DNA of 64,000 nucleotides from an uncultured Sphingobacteriales bacterium (GCA_937871285.1 CALMQS010000089.1:18135-82134); one strand, 5' to 3'. Counted from the stretch's first letter, positions 1-9,566 are shown. The notes: generated from the sequence alone by a model not told the origin. Numbers and translations are program-made.

Positions 1-1
1 C

Positions 2-790
2 GAGCAGGACTTTTTCATTGGGGTAAACAGTAATATAGATATCAATTACCTGAAACAACTGGCACCCGACACTGTGTTTGTGCGTGATATTACCGCAGGC
101 ACCGTGGCGTTAGGGCTCTTCGGACCTAAGTCGCGGGAACTCGCCCAATCTTTAACCAGGGATGACCTAAGCAACGAGGCGCTCGGTTATTTCCGGCTGA
201 AACATACGTATTTTGGTCATGTACCGGTAATGCTGGCCAGGCTTTCTTACGTTGGGGAGCTGGGATATGAGATCTATACCACTGCCGACCTGGCACTAAA
301 AGTCTGGGACACGCTCTGGCAGGCAGGAAAACAATACGGGCTTATAGCAGCCGGTCGTGGCGCATTCAACTCCATGCGCCTGGAAAAGGGATACCGCAGC
401 TACGGTACCGATATGACGAGTGAGCACAATCCTTACGAAGCAGGACTTGGTTTTGCAGTGCGCAAGGGTGGCGGTTTTACAGGCGCTGAGGCTTTGAGCA
501 AAGTGGATCAAAATACATTAAGCAAACGCCTGGTATGCCTGGTGCTCGATAACCCTCAACATGTAGTGCTGGGCAAAGAGCCCGTGCTGCACGAGGGGAA
601 AGTGGCAGGTTATGTTACCAGCGCCTATTTCGGTCATACCATTGGCAAACCACTGGCGTATGCCTGGGTGCCTGCAGCATTGAGCACGTTGGGTACAGCC
701 CTTTCTATACGATATTTCGACAACGATTACCCGGCCACTGTAGGACAGGATCCGCAGTACGATGCTCAAATGACACGATTAAAATCATGA
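2..790 (+). CDS. GcvT-like C-terminal part of a sarcosine/dimethylglycine dehydrogenase-type protein (5' end outside window)
   Basis: The frame is open from the first bases of the window, so this is the C-terminal ~262 residues of a longer protein. A GTG at 74 could start translation but lies inside the conserved domain, so I reject it. The sequence carries the aminomethyltransferase (GcvT) fold: [10 protein letters not shown], then [12 protein letters not shown], then a folate-site-like [17 protein letters not shown] and the C-terminal barrel signature [20 protein letters not shown]. In dimethylglycine and sarcosine dehydrogenases this domain passes the methyl carbon to tetrahydrofolate. The stop overlaps the soxB start (ATGA at 787-790), so the two are translationally coupled. 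The missing N-terminus is probably an FAD domain; a stand-alone GcvT is the alternative. Confidence 0.8.
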   Translation, partial: EQDFFIGVNSNIDINYLKQLAPDTVFVRDITAGTVALGLFGPKSRELAQSLTRDDLSNEALGYFRLKHTYFGHVPVMLARLSYVGELGYEIYTTADLALKVWDTLWQAGKQYGLIAAGRGAFNSMRLEKGYRSYGTDMTSEHNPYEAGLGFAVRKGGGFTGAEALSKVDQNTLSKRLVCLVLDNPQHVVLGKEPVLHEGKVAGYVTSAYFGHTIGKPLAYAWVPAALSTLGTALSIRYFDNDYPATVGQDPQYDAQMTRLKS

Positions 791-2052
791 CAAGTACGAA
801 CGATACATTAGCTCCCGGCACCATCGGCCGGCGACGGGCGGCCACGCTCCCCGAGCAGCCTCCACAGTTGTGGAAATCGGTCAGGCCAAAGAAAGCATAC
901 GATGCGGTCATCGTGGGCGGTGGTGGTCATGGACTTTCCACTGCCTATTACCTGGCAAAAAACCATGGACTCACCAATATTGCGGTACTGGAGAAGGGTT
1001 GGCTTGCGGGAGGTAATACGGCCCGCAATACCACCATCATCCGTTCCAACTATCTCTGGGATGAATCGGCAGGGATATATGAGCACTCCTTAAAATTATG
1101 GGAGACGCTGGAGGAAGATCTCGGCTATGAAATGTTCTTCAGCCAGCGTGGTGTGCTCACGCTTGCACATTCCATTAGTGATGTGCGATCGAAGCGCCGG
1201 AATTTCTATGCTAATGCCCTCAACGGTATAGATAGTGAATGGCTTACTCCTGAAGAGGTGAAGAAGCTGGTTCCCATCATCAATATCAGCCCGGATGTAC
1301 GCTATCCCGTGCATGGCGCCACCTACCAGCCCCGTGGTGGCATTGCCAAACATGACTGGGTGGCCTGGGGTTATGCAAAGGCAGCGAGCGACCTTGGCGT
1401 GGATATTATTCAGGGCGCCGAAGTAACAGGTTTTGACATTCAAAATAATAAAGTGCAGGGTGTACAGACCACGCAGGGCAATATTGCTGCCGGCAAGGTG
1501 GGTCTCGTAGGCGCAGGGCATTCGTCAATACTGGCCAATCTTGCCGGGTTCTCCATTCCCATACAGAGCCGGCCATTGCAGGCGCTGGTGAGCCCGTTGC
1601 TGGAGCAGGTGCTCAATACGGTGGTGATGAGCGGCGCGGTACATGTGTATGTGAGCCAGGCACACAAAGGTGAACTGGTGATGGGAGCAGGCACTGATGC
1701 CTTTAACTCCTATGCACAGCGCGGTGGCTTTCATGTAATAGAACACCAATTAGCAGCTGCGCTGGAACTATTCCCGATATTCTCCCGTGCGCAGGTGCTC
1801 AGAACATGGGGAGGTATCGTTGATGTTTCTCCGGACGCTTCACCTATCATTGGTCTAACCCCGGTTGAAAACCTGTTTATTAACTGCGGCTGGGGAACAG
1901 GTGGTTTCAAGGCCACGCCCGGTTCAGGTTGGGTGATGGCGCATACCATGGCAAACGGAACCCCGCATGAACTGAACCGCCCCTTCGCACTCGACCGCTT
2001 TGTAACGGGGCATCTTATTGATGAACATGGAGCAGCAGGTGTTGCCCACTAA
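787..2052 (+). CDS. soxB: Sarcosine oxidase subunit beta
   Basis: Flavoprotein subunit of heterotetrameric sarcosine oxidase, which oxidises sarcosine to glycine and feeds the methyl group to tetrahydrofolate with H2O2 production. A Rossmann [12 protein letters not shown] motif lies at about residues 44-55. The family segment [14 protein letters not shown] follows, and its His189 corresponds to the histidine that covalently binds FMN in characterised enzymes (family knowledge). The C-terminal [17 protein letters not shown] and [15 protein letters not shown] are classic for SoxB. At 421 aa it is full length. The start ATG overlaps the preceding stop. The next gene begins 288 bases later, an unusually wide gap for this operon. 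Confidence 0.93.
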   Translation: MTSTNDTLAPGTIGRRRAATLPEQPPQLWKSVRPKKAYDAVIVGGGGHGLSTAYYLAKNHGLTNIAVLEKGWLAGGNTARNTTIIRSNYLWDESAGIYEHSLKLWETLEEDLGYEMFFSQRGVLTLAHSISDVRSKRRNFYANALNGIDSEWLTPEEVKKLVPIINISPDVRYPVHGATYQPRGGIAKHDWVAWGYAKAASDLGVDIIQGAEVTGFDIQNNKVQGVQTTQGNIAAGKVGLVGAGHSSILANLAGFSIPIQSRPLQALVSPLLEQVLNTVVMSGAVHVYVSQAHKGELVMGAGTDAFNSYAQRGGFHVIEHQLAAALELFPIFSRAQVLRTWGGIVDVSPDASPIIGLTPVENLFINCGWGTGGFKATPGSGWVMAHTMANGTPHELNRPFALDRFVTGHLIDEHGAAGVAH

Positions 2053-2340
2053 AAAATACTTTATGCTTTTAGGGGTGTTTAAATGTAGTAATGAAGATTT
2101 TTGTATAAAACCTGAAGACGCCATTATAACTGAACGATGAAGTGATTGCGATGCAACGAAGATGCCATAAAAAACCGCTGCCGGTATCTAAATGAATTAT
2201 TTTTTGTTACCGGCAATTGTATTTCATAGCATCGTCCCTTGTGTCACACCCTTGTACTGCAGTACCAATGGCATCATGAATACACTAAAACAGGTGCTGC
2301 TAACGCAGTAAGTGAGCGGCAGCCTTATAAAATTTATAGT
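2053..2340 (+). other. Unusually long soxB-soxD spacer
   Basis: A 288-base gap inside an otherwise overlapping operon. It is markedly richer in A+T than the flanking genes. I see no credible ORF, and soxB already has a normal C-terminus, so it is not a frameshifted extension. The small palindrome TACTGCAGTA lies near 2255. It could hold an internal promoter or the remnant of an insertion; neither is shown. Confidence 0.4.
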
Positions 2341-2646
2341 ATGCTTTACATTCCTTGTCCCCATTGCGGGCTGCGCAACGAAACTGAGTTCCATTACGGA
2401 GCTGAGGCTGGCGTTGCTTACCCTGATCCTAACACACTGGCCGATAGCGAGTGGGCAAAATACCTGCATATCCGCGCCAATCCCAAGGGGTGGCTTGCCG
2501 AGCGTTGGGTGCACTTTGCCGGATGTGGCAAATGGTTCAACCTCTGGCGCAACACCGTTACCCATGAAATCGGGCCGGCATATCTTCCCTTTACCAAACA
2601 ACCAAAAGCGCCCGGTACAACCGTGCAGGAGGGCTCGGGCAAATGA
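2341..2646 (+). CDS. soxD: Sarcosine oxidase subunit delta
   Basis: Small zinc-binding subunit of tetrameric sarcosine oxidase. I start at ATG 2341, giving 101 aa beginning MLYIPCPHCGLRNETEF; the upstream in-frame extension to 2239 does not resemble the family. The expected zinc ligands are visible as CPHC near the N-terminus and a HFAGCGKWFN segment, with DSEWAKYLHIRANPKGWLAERWVH between them, as in known SoxD. Its stop overlaps the soxA start (ATGA, 2643-2646), which suggests coupled translation in the standard order B-D-A-G. Confidence 0.92.
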   Translation: MLYIPCPHCGLRNETEFHYGAEAGVAYPDPNTLADSEWAKYLHIRANPKGWLAERWVHFAGCGKWFNLWRNTVTHEIGPAYLPFTKQPKAPGTTVQEGSGK

Positions 2647-5327
2647 GCGGAATTACTTTCAGTTTTGATGACAAATTATACAATGGACATCACGGTGAGC
2701 CCATGGCGGCTGCATTGCTGCGCTGCGGTCTGCTGTCCATCACCAACAGCACCTATCATGGCCGTGCGCGGGGCGTGATCGGATTGGGCGTTGAAGAACC
2801 CAATGCACTCGTGCAACTGGTATCAGGCACAAAAGAATCCATGCGCCCGGCTACCGTGATTGAAGTAGTGGAAGGATTGGCGGCACGCAGTTTGACCGGC
2901 ATCGGCGCACTGCCTGAAGATCCCGAAGAAGCACGTTATGATAAAACCAACCGCTATGTGGACACGCTGGTGATAGGGGCAGGTATTGCGGGACTTACGG
3001 CCGCAGATGAGGAGCTTCGTGCAGGCCGTGAAGTGCTGCTGATTGACGACCAGCCAGGACCTGGCGGTCATCTCCGGCACCTTGGGCTGGAATTACCTTC
3101 TGCCTTACAGGGTATGCTCGCGCATAAGAACCTTACTTATCTATCCAGGTGCACGGCAGTTGGATTATACGATCAGAATTATGTTGTTGCCATTGAGCGG
3201 CGAAGCGATCACCCTGGTAATGCCGCGCCGGCGAACCGCGCCCGCATCCGGGTATGGCATATCCGTGCCGAACGTGTAGTATTGGCGCCAGGTGCATTTC
3301 AGCGCCCGTTGATCTTCGCCAATAACGACAGACCCGGCATTATGCTATCTCATGCTGCAGCTACTTATGTGGCGGTGCATGGCGTAAAAATATTTAAGCA
3401 GGTTGTAGTAGCTACGGTTGATAACCAGGGCTACCGCGATGCGCTTAGGCTTCATACTGCCGGCGTATCCGTACAGGGTATTTATGATGTACGATCATCC
3501 GCCAGGGGAGTTAGTGTAGATGCCGCGAAGGCTGCAGGTATTCCTATACGTGTTCGTTCCACTGTGCTTGATACGTCTTCTAATGCGGAAGGAGTTTTAA
3601 ACAGCGTCACCATACAGGATCTTGAGACAAAAGAAATATTTCAAACCGCTGCCGATCTGCTCGCTGTATCCGGTGGCTGGACGCCTATTGTTGATCTTGC
3701 AACGCATATCGGCATCAAACCAAAATGGAGTGAGGAACACGCCGCCTTCCTGGTAAACCACGCTACCGACCAGCTTCGCACCGCCGGCATGCTGGCGGGC
3801 GACTTCGGGGGCGATGACGATCCGGCAGTATACTTTGGGCCGACGCTCGATGCCGAACAGGCACGGCATGCTTACATAGACTTTCAGCGCGATACCACAT
3901 TGCACGACCTGCGCCGCGCCGTTGGGGCAGGGTTGTTGAGTATAGAGCACATTAAACGATATACTACCATCGGCACGGCACACGACCAGGGTAAAACGAG
4001 CGGCATGCTCACCATTGGTGCACTTTGCCAACTGAACGGAAAGGACGGGCTCTCACCTGCCGAGGTAGGTACGCTTTCTTTTCGTCCACCTTATGTGCCC
4101 ATACCTTTTGCTGCGCTTGCAGGGCGGGAACGCGGAGCATTGTCTGATCCCATCCGCATTACAGCACTCCATCAATGGCATGTGGAAGCCGGGGCGGTAT
4201 TCGAGGATGTGGGGCAATGGAAACGACCCTGGTATTTCCCGAAAGCGGGTGAAAGCATGGATGAGGCGGTCCGGCGGGAGTGCGTAGCAGCCAGGCAGGG
4301 TGTGGCCGTAATGGACGCCTCTACCCTTGGAAAAATTGATATCCGGGGTGCGGACGCCGGGATTTTCCTCGACCGCATCTATACCAATATGTTCTCTACC
4401 TTACCGGAAGGGCAGTGCCGTTATGGACTGATGTGTAAGGCTGACGGGATCGTGTTTGATGACGGCGTTACCACCCGGCTGGGTAAAAACCATTTCCTCA
4501 TGACCACCACAACAGGAGGTGCCGCCCGCGTGCTGGCATGGCTGGAAGAGTGGTTGCAGACAGAGTGGCCTGAGCTGGAGGTTTATTGCACCTCGGTTAC
4601 CGAGCATATTTCGACCATTGCATTAGTTGGCCCGAAAAGCAGGCAACTCCTCCACGAACTGGTAAAAGATATTGACCTCTCAAAAGATGCATTTCCTTTT
4701 ATGCACAACCGGGATGCAACGATTGATGGCATTCCGGTGCGGATAGCACGGATCTCCTTTTCAGGAGAGCTGGCATTCGAGATCAACTCAACCTGGGGAG
4801 ATGCCCGCCATATATGGGAAAGACTATGGACGCTCGGACGTGCTTACGACCTGACTGCCTATGGCACAGAAACCATGCACGTGCTGCGGGCGGAAAAGGG
4901 ATATGTTATTATCGGGCAGGATACCGATGGCACGCAAACGCCACCTGACCTCAATATGTCGTGGATTGTTTCCAAAAAGAAGGAGTTCATCGGAAAGCGC
5001 TCCTTACAGTTGCCTTACCTGAAAGCAGCGGGAAGACAGCAATTGGTTGGATTGATACAGGAGAAGGATGAAGAAGTGATCCCGGAAGGAGCATATATCA
5101 CAGTATTGAATGCGCAACCGGATCAGTACAACAAAACTCCTCATACCGGTTTCGTAACGAGCGCTTACTATTCACCGGCACTTGGGCGTTCGTTCGCGCT
5201 GGCGCTGGTGGCTGATGGACTGAACCGGATGGGTGAAGTGGTGGCTGTGCCTATAGGAAAAAAACTGTTGCATGCTACTATATGCAACAGCGTATTTATT
5301 GACAAGGAAAATATCAGAAGAGATTAA
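2643..5327 (+). CDS. soxA: Sarcosine oxidase subunit alpha
   Basis: Large catalytic subunit, 894 aa, somewhat short against the roughly 960-1000 aa usual for the family. The N-terminal 2Fe-2S-like fold (FSFDDKLYNGHHGEP, then GVEEPNALV) lacks cluster cysteines, as expected for SoxA. The dinucleotide-binding motif IGAGIAGLTA is at residues 111-120. NNDRPGIMLSHAAATY and IKRYTTIGTAHDQGKTSG are family signatures. From about residue 500 comes the GcvT-like folate domain, ending with GFVTSAYYSPALGRSFALALV. The subunit binds NAD and transfers the sarcosine methyl group to tetrahydrofolate. It is coupled to soxD by an ATGA overlap and followed by soxG after 10 bases. Confidence 0.93.
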   Translation: MSGITFSFDDKLYNGHHGEPMAAALLRCGLLSITNSTYHGRARGVIGLGVEEPNALVQLVSGTKESMRPATVIEVVEGLAARSLTGIGALPEDPEEARYDKTNRYVDTLVIGAGIAGLTAADEELRAGREVLLIDDQPGPGGHLRHLGLELPSALQGMLAHKNLTYLSRCTAVGLYDQNYVVAIERRSDHPGNAAPANRARIRVWHIRAERVVLAPGAFQRPLIFANNDRPGIMLSHAAATYVAVHGVKIFKQVVVATVDNQGYRDALRLHTAGVSVQGIYDVRSSARGVSVDAAKAAGIPIRVRSTVLDTSSNAEGVLNSVTIQDLETKEIFQTAADLLAVSGGWTPIVDLATHIGIKPKWSEEHAAFLVNHATDQLRTAGMLAGDFGGDDDPAVYFGPTLDAEQARHAYIDFQRDTTLHDLRRAVGAGLLSIEHIKRYTTIGTAHDQGKTSGMLTIGALCQLNGKDGLSPAEVGTLSFRPPYVPIPFAALAGRERGALSDPIRITALHQWHVEAGAVFEDVGQWKRPWYFPKAGESMDEAVRRECVAARQGVAVMDASTLGKIDIRGADAGIFLDRIYTNMFSTLPEGQCRYGLMCKADGIVFDDGVTTRLGKNHFLMTTTTGGAARVLAWLEEWLQTEWPELEVYCTSVTEHISTIALVGPKSRQLLHELVKDIDLSKDAFPFMHNRDATIDGIPVRIARISFSGELAFEINSTWGDARHIWERLWTLGRAYDLTAYGTETMHVLRAEKGYVIIGQDTDGTQTPPDLNMSWIVSKKKEFIGKRSLQLPYLKAAGRQQLVGLIQEKDEEVIPEGAYITVLNAQPDQYNKTPHTGFVTSAYYSPALGRSFALALVADGLNRMGEVVAVPIGKKLLHATICNSVFIDKENIRRD

Positions 5328-5337
5328 TCAAGCACAT

Positions 5338-5934
5338 ATGATCGCCAAACAAAGTCCGTTGGAAGGAAAACATACAGGAACCGCCGCTACTGTGGCGATC
5401 CGTGAATTGCCGGGATTGCATACCATTGATCTCCGTGTTGCACCCGGAAGCGTAGCCCAGCTTGTCGTTACCGGAGCATTGGGTATAGAACTACCGGCAA
5501 AGACAGGCCAGATCCAAACCACGTCAGTACCTGGTGGTGGAGGGGAAGCGCATGTCCTCTGTCTTGCTCCTGACTGGTGGCTTATGGTAGGGTTGGAGGA
5601 AGCGGAGCAGCAACTCGCACTATTGAAGAACCAATATCATTTCAGCGCGGTTGATGTGAGCGGTCAACGTACTACTATTGAACTGGAAGGGACTCATGCC
5701 CGCGAAGTGCTCGCCCACCTTTGGGAACAGGATCTGCGGGAAAAAAGTTTTCCTGTTGCAAGTGTCTCCCAGGGGCTCATGGCGAAAGCCCCGGTGGTCG
5801 TGTGCCATATTGCCCCGTTTTGTTACCGTGTCATGGTCCGAAGCTCTTTCGCTTTGCACTTGTGGAAGGCGCTGGCAGACGCAGCGGAGGAGTGGCTTAT
5901 AGCACGAAAAATTAATGCTGGTTCTCCCTTTTAA
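5338..5934 (+). CDS. soxG: Sarcosine oxidase subunit gamma
   Basis: Structural gamma subunit, 198 aa from ATG 5338; a longer in-frame reading from 5272 would overlap soxA and is less likely. The typical SoxG core is recognisable: LAPDWWLMVG, then the VDVSGQRTTIELEGTHAREVL-type segment, then VCHIAPFCYRVMVRSSFALHLWKALADA near the end. SoxG folds like a GcvT domain and contacts the alpha subunit. It closes the operon. Its last 23 bases overlap the 3' end of the convergent AraC-type regulator gene. Confidence 0.88.
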   Translation: MIAKQSPLEGKHTGTAATVAIRELPGLHTIDLRVAPGSVAQLVVTGALGIELPAKTGQIQTTSVPGGGGEAHVLCLAPDWWLMVGLEEAEQQLALLKNQYHFSAVDVSGQRTTIELEGTHAREVLAHLWEQDLREKSFPVASVSQGLMAKAPVVVCHIAPFCYRVMVRSSFALHLWKALADAAEEWLIARKINAGSPF

Positions 5935-6784
5935 ATTCAAGCGGACTGAGTTTCATAATTCTCCTGAACTGGTAATAAAAATTAGACAGGCTGTCGAAAC
6001 CGCAGGAATAGCCTATTTCCTTTATGGAACGCTGATCATATTTTATCATATTACAGGCTTTACTGATCCTGAATGCTGTAAGAAACTCCAGATATGTTTT
6101 ATTGGTGCTGGTTTTAAAATACCTGCAGAAAGATTCCCTGGTTAGGTTGGCAATTTTTGCCACATCATCAATCCTGATATGCTCATCGTAATTGGCGTAA
6201 GTATAATCCAGGATGCTGGTGATTCTTGGGTCTTCTGCATATTTTGCGTGAACCGGCTCCGTTTTGATCAATGTTCTGCAGGTATTCCTTTCCGTAAGGA
6301 TCTTCAGGATGTTTAATAATATGATTATCCTGTCGAGCGAAACAGCTTCAAAAATTTTTTCAATCATGGGAATGATCCGGGTCCTGGCATGGTCTTCAAC
6401 AAATAACCCCTGGCAGGCGGTGGAAAGCAACTGTTGTATTTCCCTGAATTCAGGGCGCAGGAGCGTGTCGCTGCCAAGGAAGTTTTCATGAAACTGCAGC
6501 ACCATGGCCTCCGGCGGATTGTCCTTGTTCTGCAGGAATCTTTCTTCATGCAGGAATGCGTGGGGAAGGTTCTTGCCAATGAGCAGGAGATCATTGTTTT
6601 TGAAATTCTCTACACTGGTACCAATGATTCTTGTTCCTTCTGAATTTTTTATCAGTATCAGTTCGATCTCCGGATGGTAATGCCAGGCATTCGACAGGTT
6701 TTCCCCGCAATCAATCTTTGCATTGAAGCAACTGTTACCGCTCCAGCTAACATGTTTAAAAGATGGTTTTGCAGTTTTCAACAT
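5912..6784 (-). CDS. AraC-family transcriptional regulator
   Basis: A 290-aa regulator with an N-terminal cupin-like sensing half (WHYHPEIELILI, then NDLLLIGKNLPHAFLHEE, about residues 30-85) and a C-terminal AraC/XylS double helix-turn-helix. The first HTH is IRIDDVAKIANLTRESFCRY (about 203-222), the second KEIGYSCGFDSLSNFYYQFR, followed by the SPLEF motif. Such proteins usually bind a sugar or related ligand and activate catabolic genes. It converges on soxG, so it is not in that operon. A LacI-like operator lies 39 bases upstream of its start, so it may itself be controlled by the LacI-type protein next door. Ligand unknown. Confidence 0.9.
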   Translation of the reverse strand: MLKTAKPSFKHVSWSGNSCFNAKIDCGENLSNAWHYHPEIELILIKNSEGTRIIGTSVENFKNNDLLLIGKNLPHAFLHEERFLQNKDNPPEAMVLQFHENFLGSDTLLRPEFREIQQLLSTACQGLFVEDHARTRIIPMIEKIFEAVSLDRIIILLNILKILTERNTCRTLIKTEPVHAKYAEDPRITSILDYTYANYDEHIRIDDVAKIANLTRESFCRYFKTSTNKTYLEFLTAFRISKACNMIKYDQRSIKEIGYSCGFDSLSNFYYQFRRIMKLSPLEFKRENQH

Positions 6785-6822
6785 AAAAAATCAGTTAATT
6801 ATGGCCAACATAAAATTATAAT

Positions 6823-6836
6823 GGAAACCGGTTTCC
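6823..6836. promoter_or_regulatory. LacI-type operator, perfect palindrome
   Basis: GGAAACCGGTTTCC is a perfect 14-bp palindrome with a central CG, the usual form of LacI/GalR operators. It sits 39 bases upstream of the AraC-type gene. A second copy matching 12 of 14 bases lies at 7013-7026. Both are followed by the same flank CTRAATTA, so this is unlikely to be chance. Confidence 0.65.
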
Positions 6837-7012
6837 TAAATTACGCTATATATTTAACTATTACTCATAATCGGGATTATTTTTTATGATTTAAAGCAAG
6901 TAACCAGATGCGCTTCAGGTTGTTGTCGGCTGGTAAGGACTACAGACGGGCAATTAGCCTTAGGCGCTGTTCTTATTCCCCAAAGCATACATACGACAAT
7001 TTTTAATTTATT

Positions 7013-7026
7013 GGCAATCGGTTTCC
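7013..7026. promoter_or_regulatory. LacI-type operator, second copy
   Basis: GGCAATCGGTTTCC matches the palindrome at 6823-6836 in 12 of 14 positions and shares the downstream flank. It lies just upstream of the -7 box of the LacI-type gene. That position fits autoregulation and possible looping across about 190 bp. Confidence 0.62.
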
Positions 7027-7045
7027 TGAATTAAAAAATAAAAAC

Positions 7046-7053
7046 TACTTTTG
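7046..7053 (+). promoter_or_regulatory. Bacteroidota-type -7 box of the LacI-type gene
   Basis: TACTTTTG matches the Bacteroidota primary sigma consensus TAnnTTTG. It lies 32 bases before the ATG at 7085, and the operator copy at 7013-7026 falls where the -33 region would be. Confidence 0.5.
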
Positions 7054-7084
7054 GAACGCCCCGAACGGTTTGCACCAACCGGCT

Positions 7085-8143
7085 ATGAAAAATAACAGTA
7101 TGAAAGGAAAAAGAATAACGATTTATGATATTGCAAAGGAAGTGGGTATTGCGCCTTCTTCCGTTTCAAAAGCGCTGAACAACCTGCCATCTGTGAGTAA
7201 CAAAATAAAGGCTTTGGTTAAAGCCAAGGCCAATGAGCTCAACTACAAGTACAATTCAAATGCGGCCAACCTGAGAAGTGGCTTTTCAAGAACCATCGGT
7301 GTAATTGTTCCTAAGATCAATGTGGCTTTTTTTTCTAACGCAATTGCCGGCATGGAGGAGGTTTGCTTTGAAAACAATCACGGGCTTATTATTTGCCAGT
7401 CAGATGAATCTTATGAAAGGGAAGTACAGTGCATCCAAACGCTCATACACCAGAATGTAGACTGCATCCTTATCTCACTCTCGCAGGAAACCAGGGCAAC
7501 ACAGCATTTGCTGGAAATAAAAAACAATCAGATGGGGTTAGTTCAGTTTGATCGTGTAGATGAAAGTTTTGCAAGCCATCGTGTGGTAAATGATAACAGT
7601 CATGCTGCTTATGAAGCCGTGAAACATTTAATAGAGCAGGGGTATAAAAAGATCGCTTTTTTAGGCGGCTCTGATCATCTTACCGTTTACAACGACCGGA
7701 AACAGGGTTACCTGCAGGCAATAAAAGAAGCCGATCTTAATATTCCGTATAATTATATCCTGGATAATGAATTTAAAACGGAAACAGCGCTGAAAGCTGC
7801 CACCGAGCTGTTGCAGTATAAGGATCCGCCCGATGCTTTTTTTACTGTTACCGATCATGCGGCGCTTGGCGTTCTTAAAGCGGCATGGTCACTGGGGCTG
7901 CGTGTTCCTGACGAGGTGGGTATTATCGGCTTTTCTAATGAAACATTCACGGAAGTTACCTTTCCAACCCTTTCCTCTGTTGACCAGCAGAGCAGAAATC
8001 TTGGCAAAGCCGCCGCCAACATGTATTTCAATCATATGCTTGCGGCAGCGCCGGTTAATACTGTTGCGCAAAATTTTGAGATGCAGGTCATTGAAAGTTC
8101 GCTTATTGTTCGCGAATCATCGGAGAGAGTGCGCGCCATGTAA
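7085..8143 (+). CDS. LacI/GalR-family transcriptional regulator
   Basis: N-terminal LacI HTH (ITIYDIAKEVGIAPSSVSKA, then the hinge region ANLRSG) followed by a periplasmic-binding-protein-like sugar sensor: IGVIVPKINVAFFSNAIAGME, NVDCILISLS, GYKKIAFLGG, and PDEVGIIGFSN near the C-terminus. I start at ATG 7085; ATG 7100 is equally possible, and a TTG at 7070 is less likely. The gene faces the sugar-acid cluster (convergent with the MFS gene, 30 bases apart). With the operator pair upstream it is the natural candidate to control itself and the AraC-type gene, and perhaps the neighbouring catabolic genes. Ligand not predictable. Confidence 0.92.
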   Translation: MKNNSMKGKRITIYDIAKEVGIAPSSVSKALNNLPSVSNKIKALVKAKANELNYKYNSNAANLRSGFSRTIGVIVPKINVAFFSNAIAGMEEVCFENNHGLIICQSDESYEREVQCIQTLIHQNVDCILISLSQETRATQHLLEIKNNQMGLVQFDRVDESFASHRVVNDNSHAAYEAVKHLIEQGYKKIAFLGGSDHLTVYNDRKQGYLQAIKEADLNIPYNYILDNEFKTETALKAATELLQYKDPPDAFFTVTDHAALGVLKAAWSLGLRVPDEVGIIGFSNETFTEVTFPTLSSVDQQSRNLGKAAANMYFNHMLAAAPVNTVAQNFEMQVIESSLIVRESSERVRAM

Positions 8144-8173
8144 CATGGAGCAATAGCCTGGTGAATGCGTTGT

Positions 8174-9499
8174 TTATGCCGCTTCTTTATTGATGCCATT
8201 TTCAGCGTATTCGTGAAGCGCATCATCTTTTTTAAGCGGGCCCAGTACAAACAATATAATACATACCGCTATTAACGCCATTATTCCATATCCCACAAAA
8301 ACAGCATGGTAAGCAAAAGTATAATTGTATGCTTTTGAAATATTTTCAATAGTAAAGCCCGATAAGGCCTGGAATATGGCGCCGCCCAACCCGGCGCCTA
8401 CGCTGGCTACACCCCAAACGGAAGCTGTTGCGCTCAATGGCACTACGTCTGCCGGAAAAGCCATGGTATTGGATGTATAGGCCGCATAACCAAAGCCGGC
8501 AATGCTTAGCACCACAAGCGCGGTTGCAGGACTGGTAATAATAAATGGCCCCAGCATAAGGGAAAGCGCCAGCAACGATCCAAAAAGGCCTGTTGCTATC
8601 TTCCTTGCTTTACCCACCGGTGTTCCGCGTTTAATAATAAACTGGGTAAAGAGCCCTCCCAGTATGTTGCCGATATCTGCAACAATGAAAGGAAACATGG
8701 CAAACCATCCAATTTTATCCAACCCCCAGCCATGAACATCTACCAGGTATCTTCCTATCCAGAAGGTAATAAAATACCAAACCGGGTCCATGAAAATTTT
8801 TGAAAAAGTAAACCAATAAACAAATTTTGTTTTTATGAGCTTAAGCGGGGGTATGGTGCGTGCCTTTGACGCTTTTTTTGCGCTTTCAGGTGTATAATAG
8901 GTAAACCAGAATGCGGCAAGCCATATATAGCCCAGCGACCCGATGATAACAAAAGTGAGCTGCCAGCCATAACGCATGCCAAGCCATGCTATGAGTGGTG
9001 GCGCTACTACTGCTCCTATTGCGGCGCCGCTGTTGAATATACCGGTAGCGGTAGATCGCTCCTCAGGTGTAAACCACTCGCTGGTAAGCTTTATGGCTGC
9101 CGGCCAGTTACCCGCTTCCCCTATGCCCAGTAAAAACCGGCAGATGCCGAAATGAAAAGGTAAGCGCGCAACCGCATGAAGCAGGGAAGCGGTTGTCCAG
9201 AAAGCCATGCATATCGAATATCCCAGCCTGGTACCGAGCCTGTCAATAATAAATCCGGACACGAGGTTGGAGGCCATATAAGCCACAAAAAAAGCGGTTG
9301 CAATATAGCCAAAGGCATCATTAGGGATAAGCGCTCTCAGCTCGCCATTAGCACTTAGGTAATTAAATGCCAGCCGGTCAACATAATTTAATACAGTTGC
9401 CGCAAAGGCAAAAAATAACATCAGCCATCTGATCCTGGGCAGTGCAATAGATGAAGGGGTGGCAAGCGGTTTACTTTTCATTTTTGACATATAATGCAT
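8174..9499 (-). CDS. MFS transporter, anion:cation symporter / hexuronate type
   Basis: A 441-aa membrane protein with about 12 hydrophobic segments. The first-loop signature (GFIIDRLGTRLGYSI) and GIGEAGNWPAAIKLTSEWF are typical of the ACS family that includes ExuT, DgoT and related sugar-acid importers (family knowledge). It probably imports a hexuronate or aldonate with protons across the inner membrane, which fits the galactonate dehydratase in the same gene row. Start choice among ATG 9499, 9490 and 9481 is uncertain. It is the last gene of a minus-strand row, 67 bases after the oxidoreductase gene. Confidence 0.88.
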   Translation of the reverse strand: MHYMSKMKSKPLATPSSIALPRIRWLMLFFAFAATVLNYVDRLAFNYLSANGELRALIPNDAFGYIATAFFVAYMASNLVSGFIIDRLGTRLGYSICMAFWTTASLLHAVARLPFHFGICRFLLGIGEAGNWPAAIKLTSEWFTPEERSTATGIFNSGAAIGAVVAPPLIAWLGMRYGWQLTFVIIGSLGYIWLAAFWFTYYTPESAKKASKARTIPPLKLIKTKFVYWFTFSKIFMDPVWYFITFWIGRYLVDVHGWGLDKIGWFAMFPFIVADIGNILGGLFTQFIIKRGTPVGKARKIATGLFGSLLALSLMLGPFIITSPATALVVLSIAGFGYAAYTSNTMAFPADVVPLSATASVWGVASVGAGLGGAIFQALSGFTIENISKAYNYTFAYHAVFVGYGIMALIAVCIILFVLGPLKKDDALHEYAENGINKEAA

Positions 9500-9566
9500 A
9501 CACGTACCTTCATGTGGTTTGAGTTGCTGAATAGCTGATGATGGGGATGTGCTGCACCATCAATGT

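Noticed and set aside
74..790. GTG at 74 as start of the first gene
   Set aside because: The frame is open to the window edge and the GTG lies inside the conserved GcvT domain, so the gene is partial.
2053..2340. Frameshifted end of soxB
   Set aside because: soxB already ends with a normal C-terminus; no SoxB-like residues were found in any frame of the spacer.
5272..5337. N-terminal extension of soxG
   Set aside because: It would overlap soxA and has no family resemblance; ATG 5338 gives the expected length.
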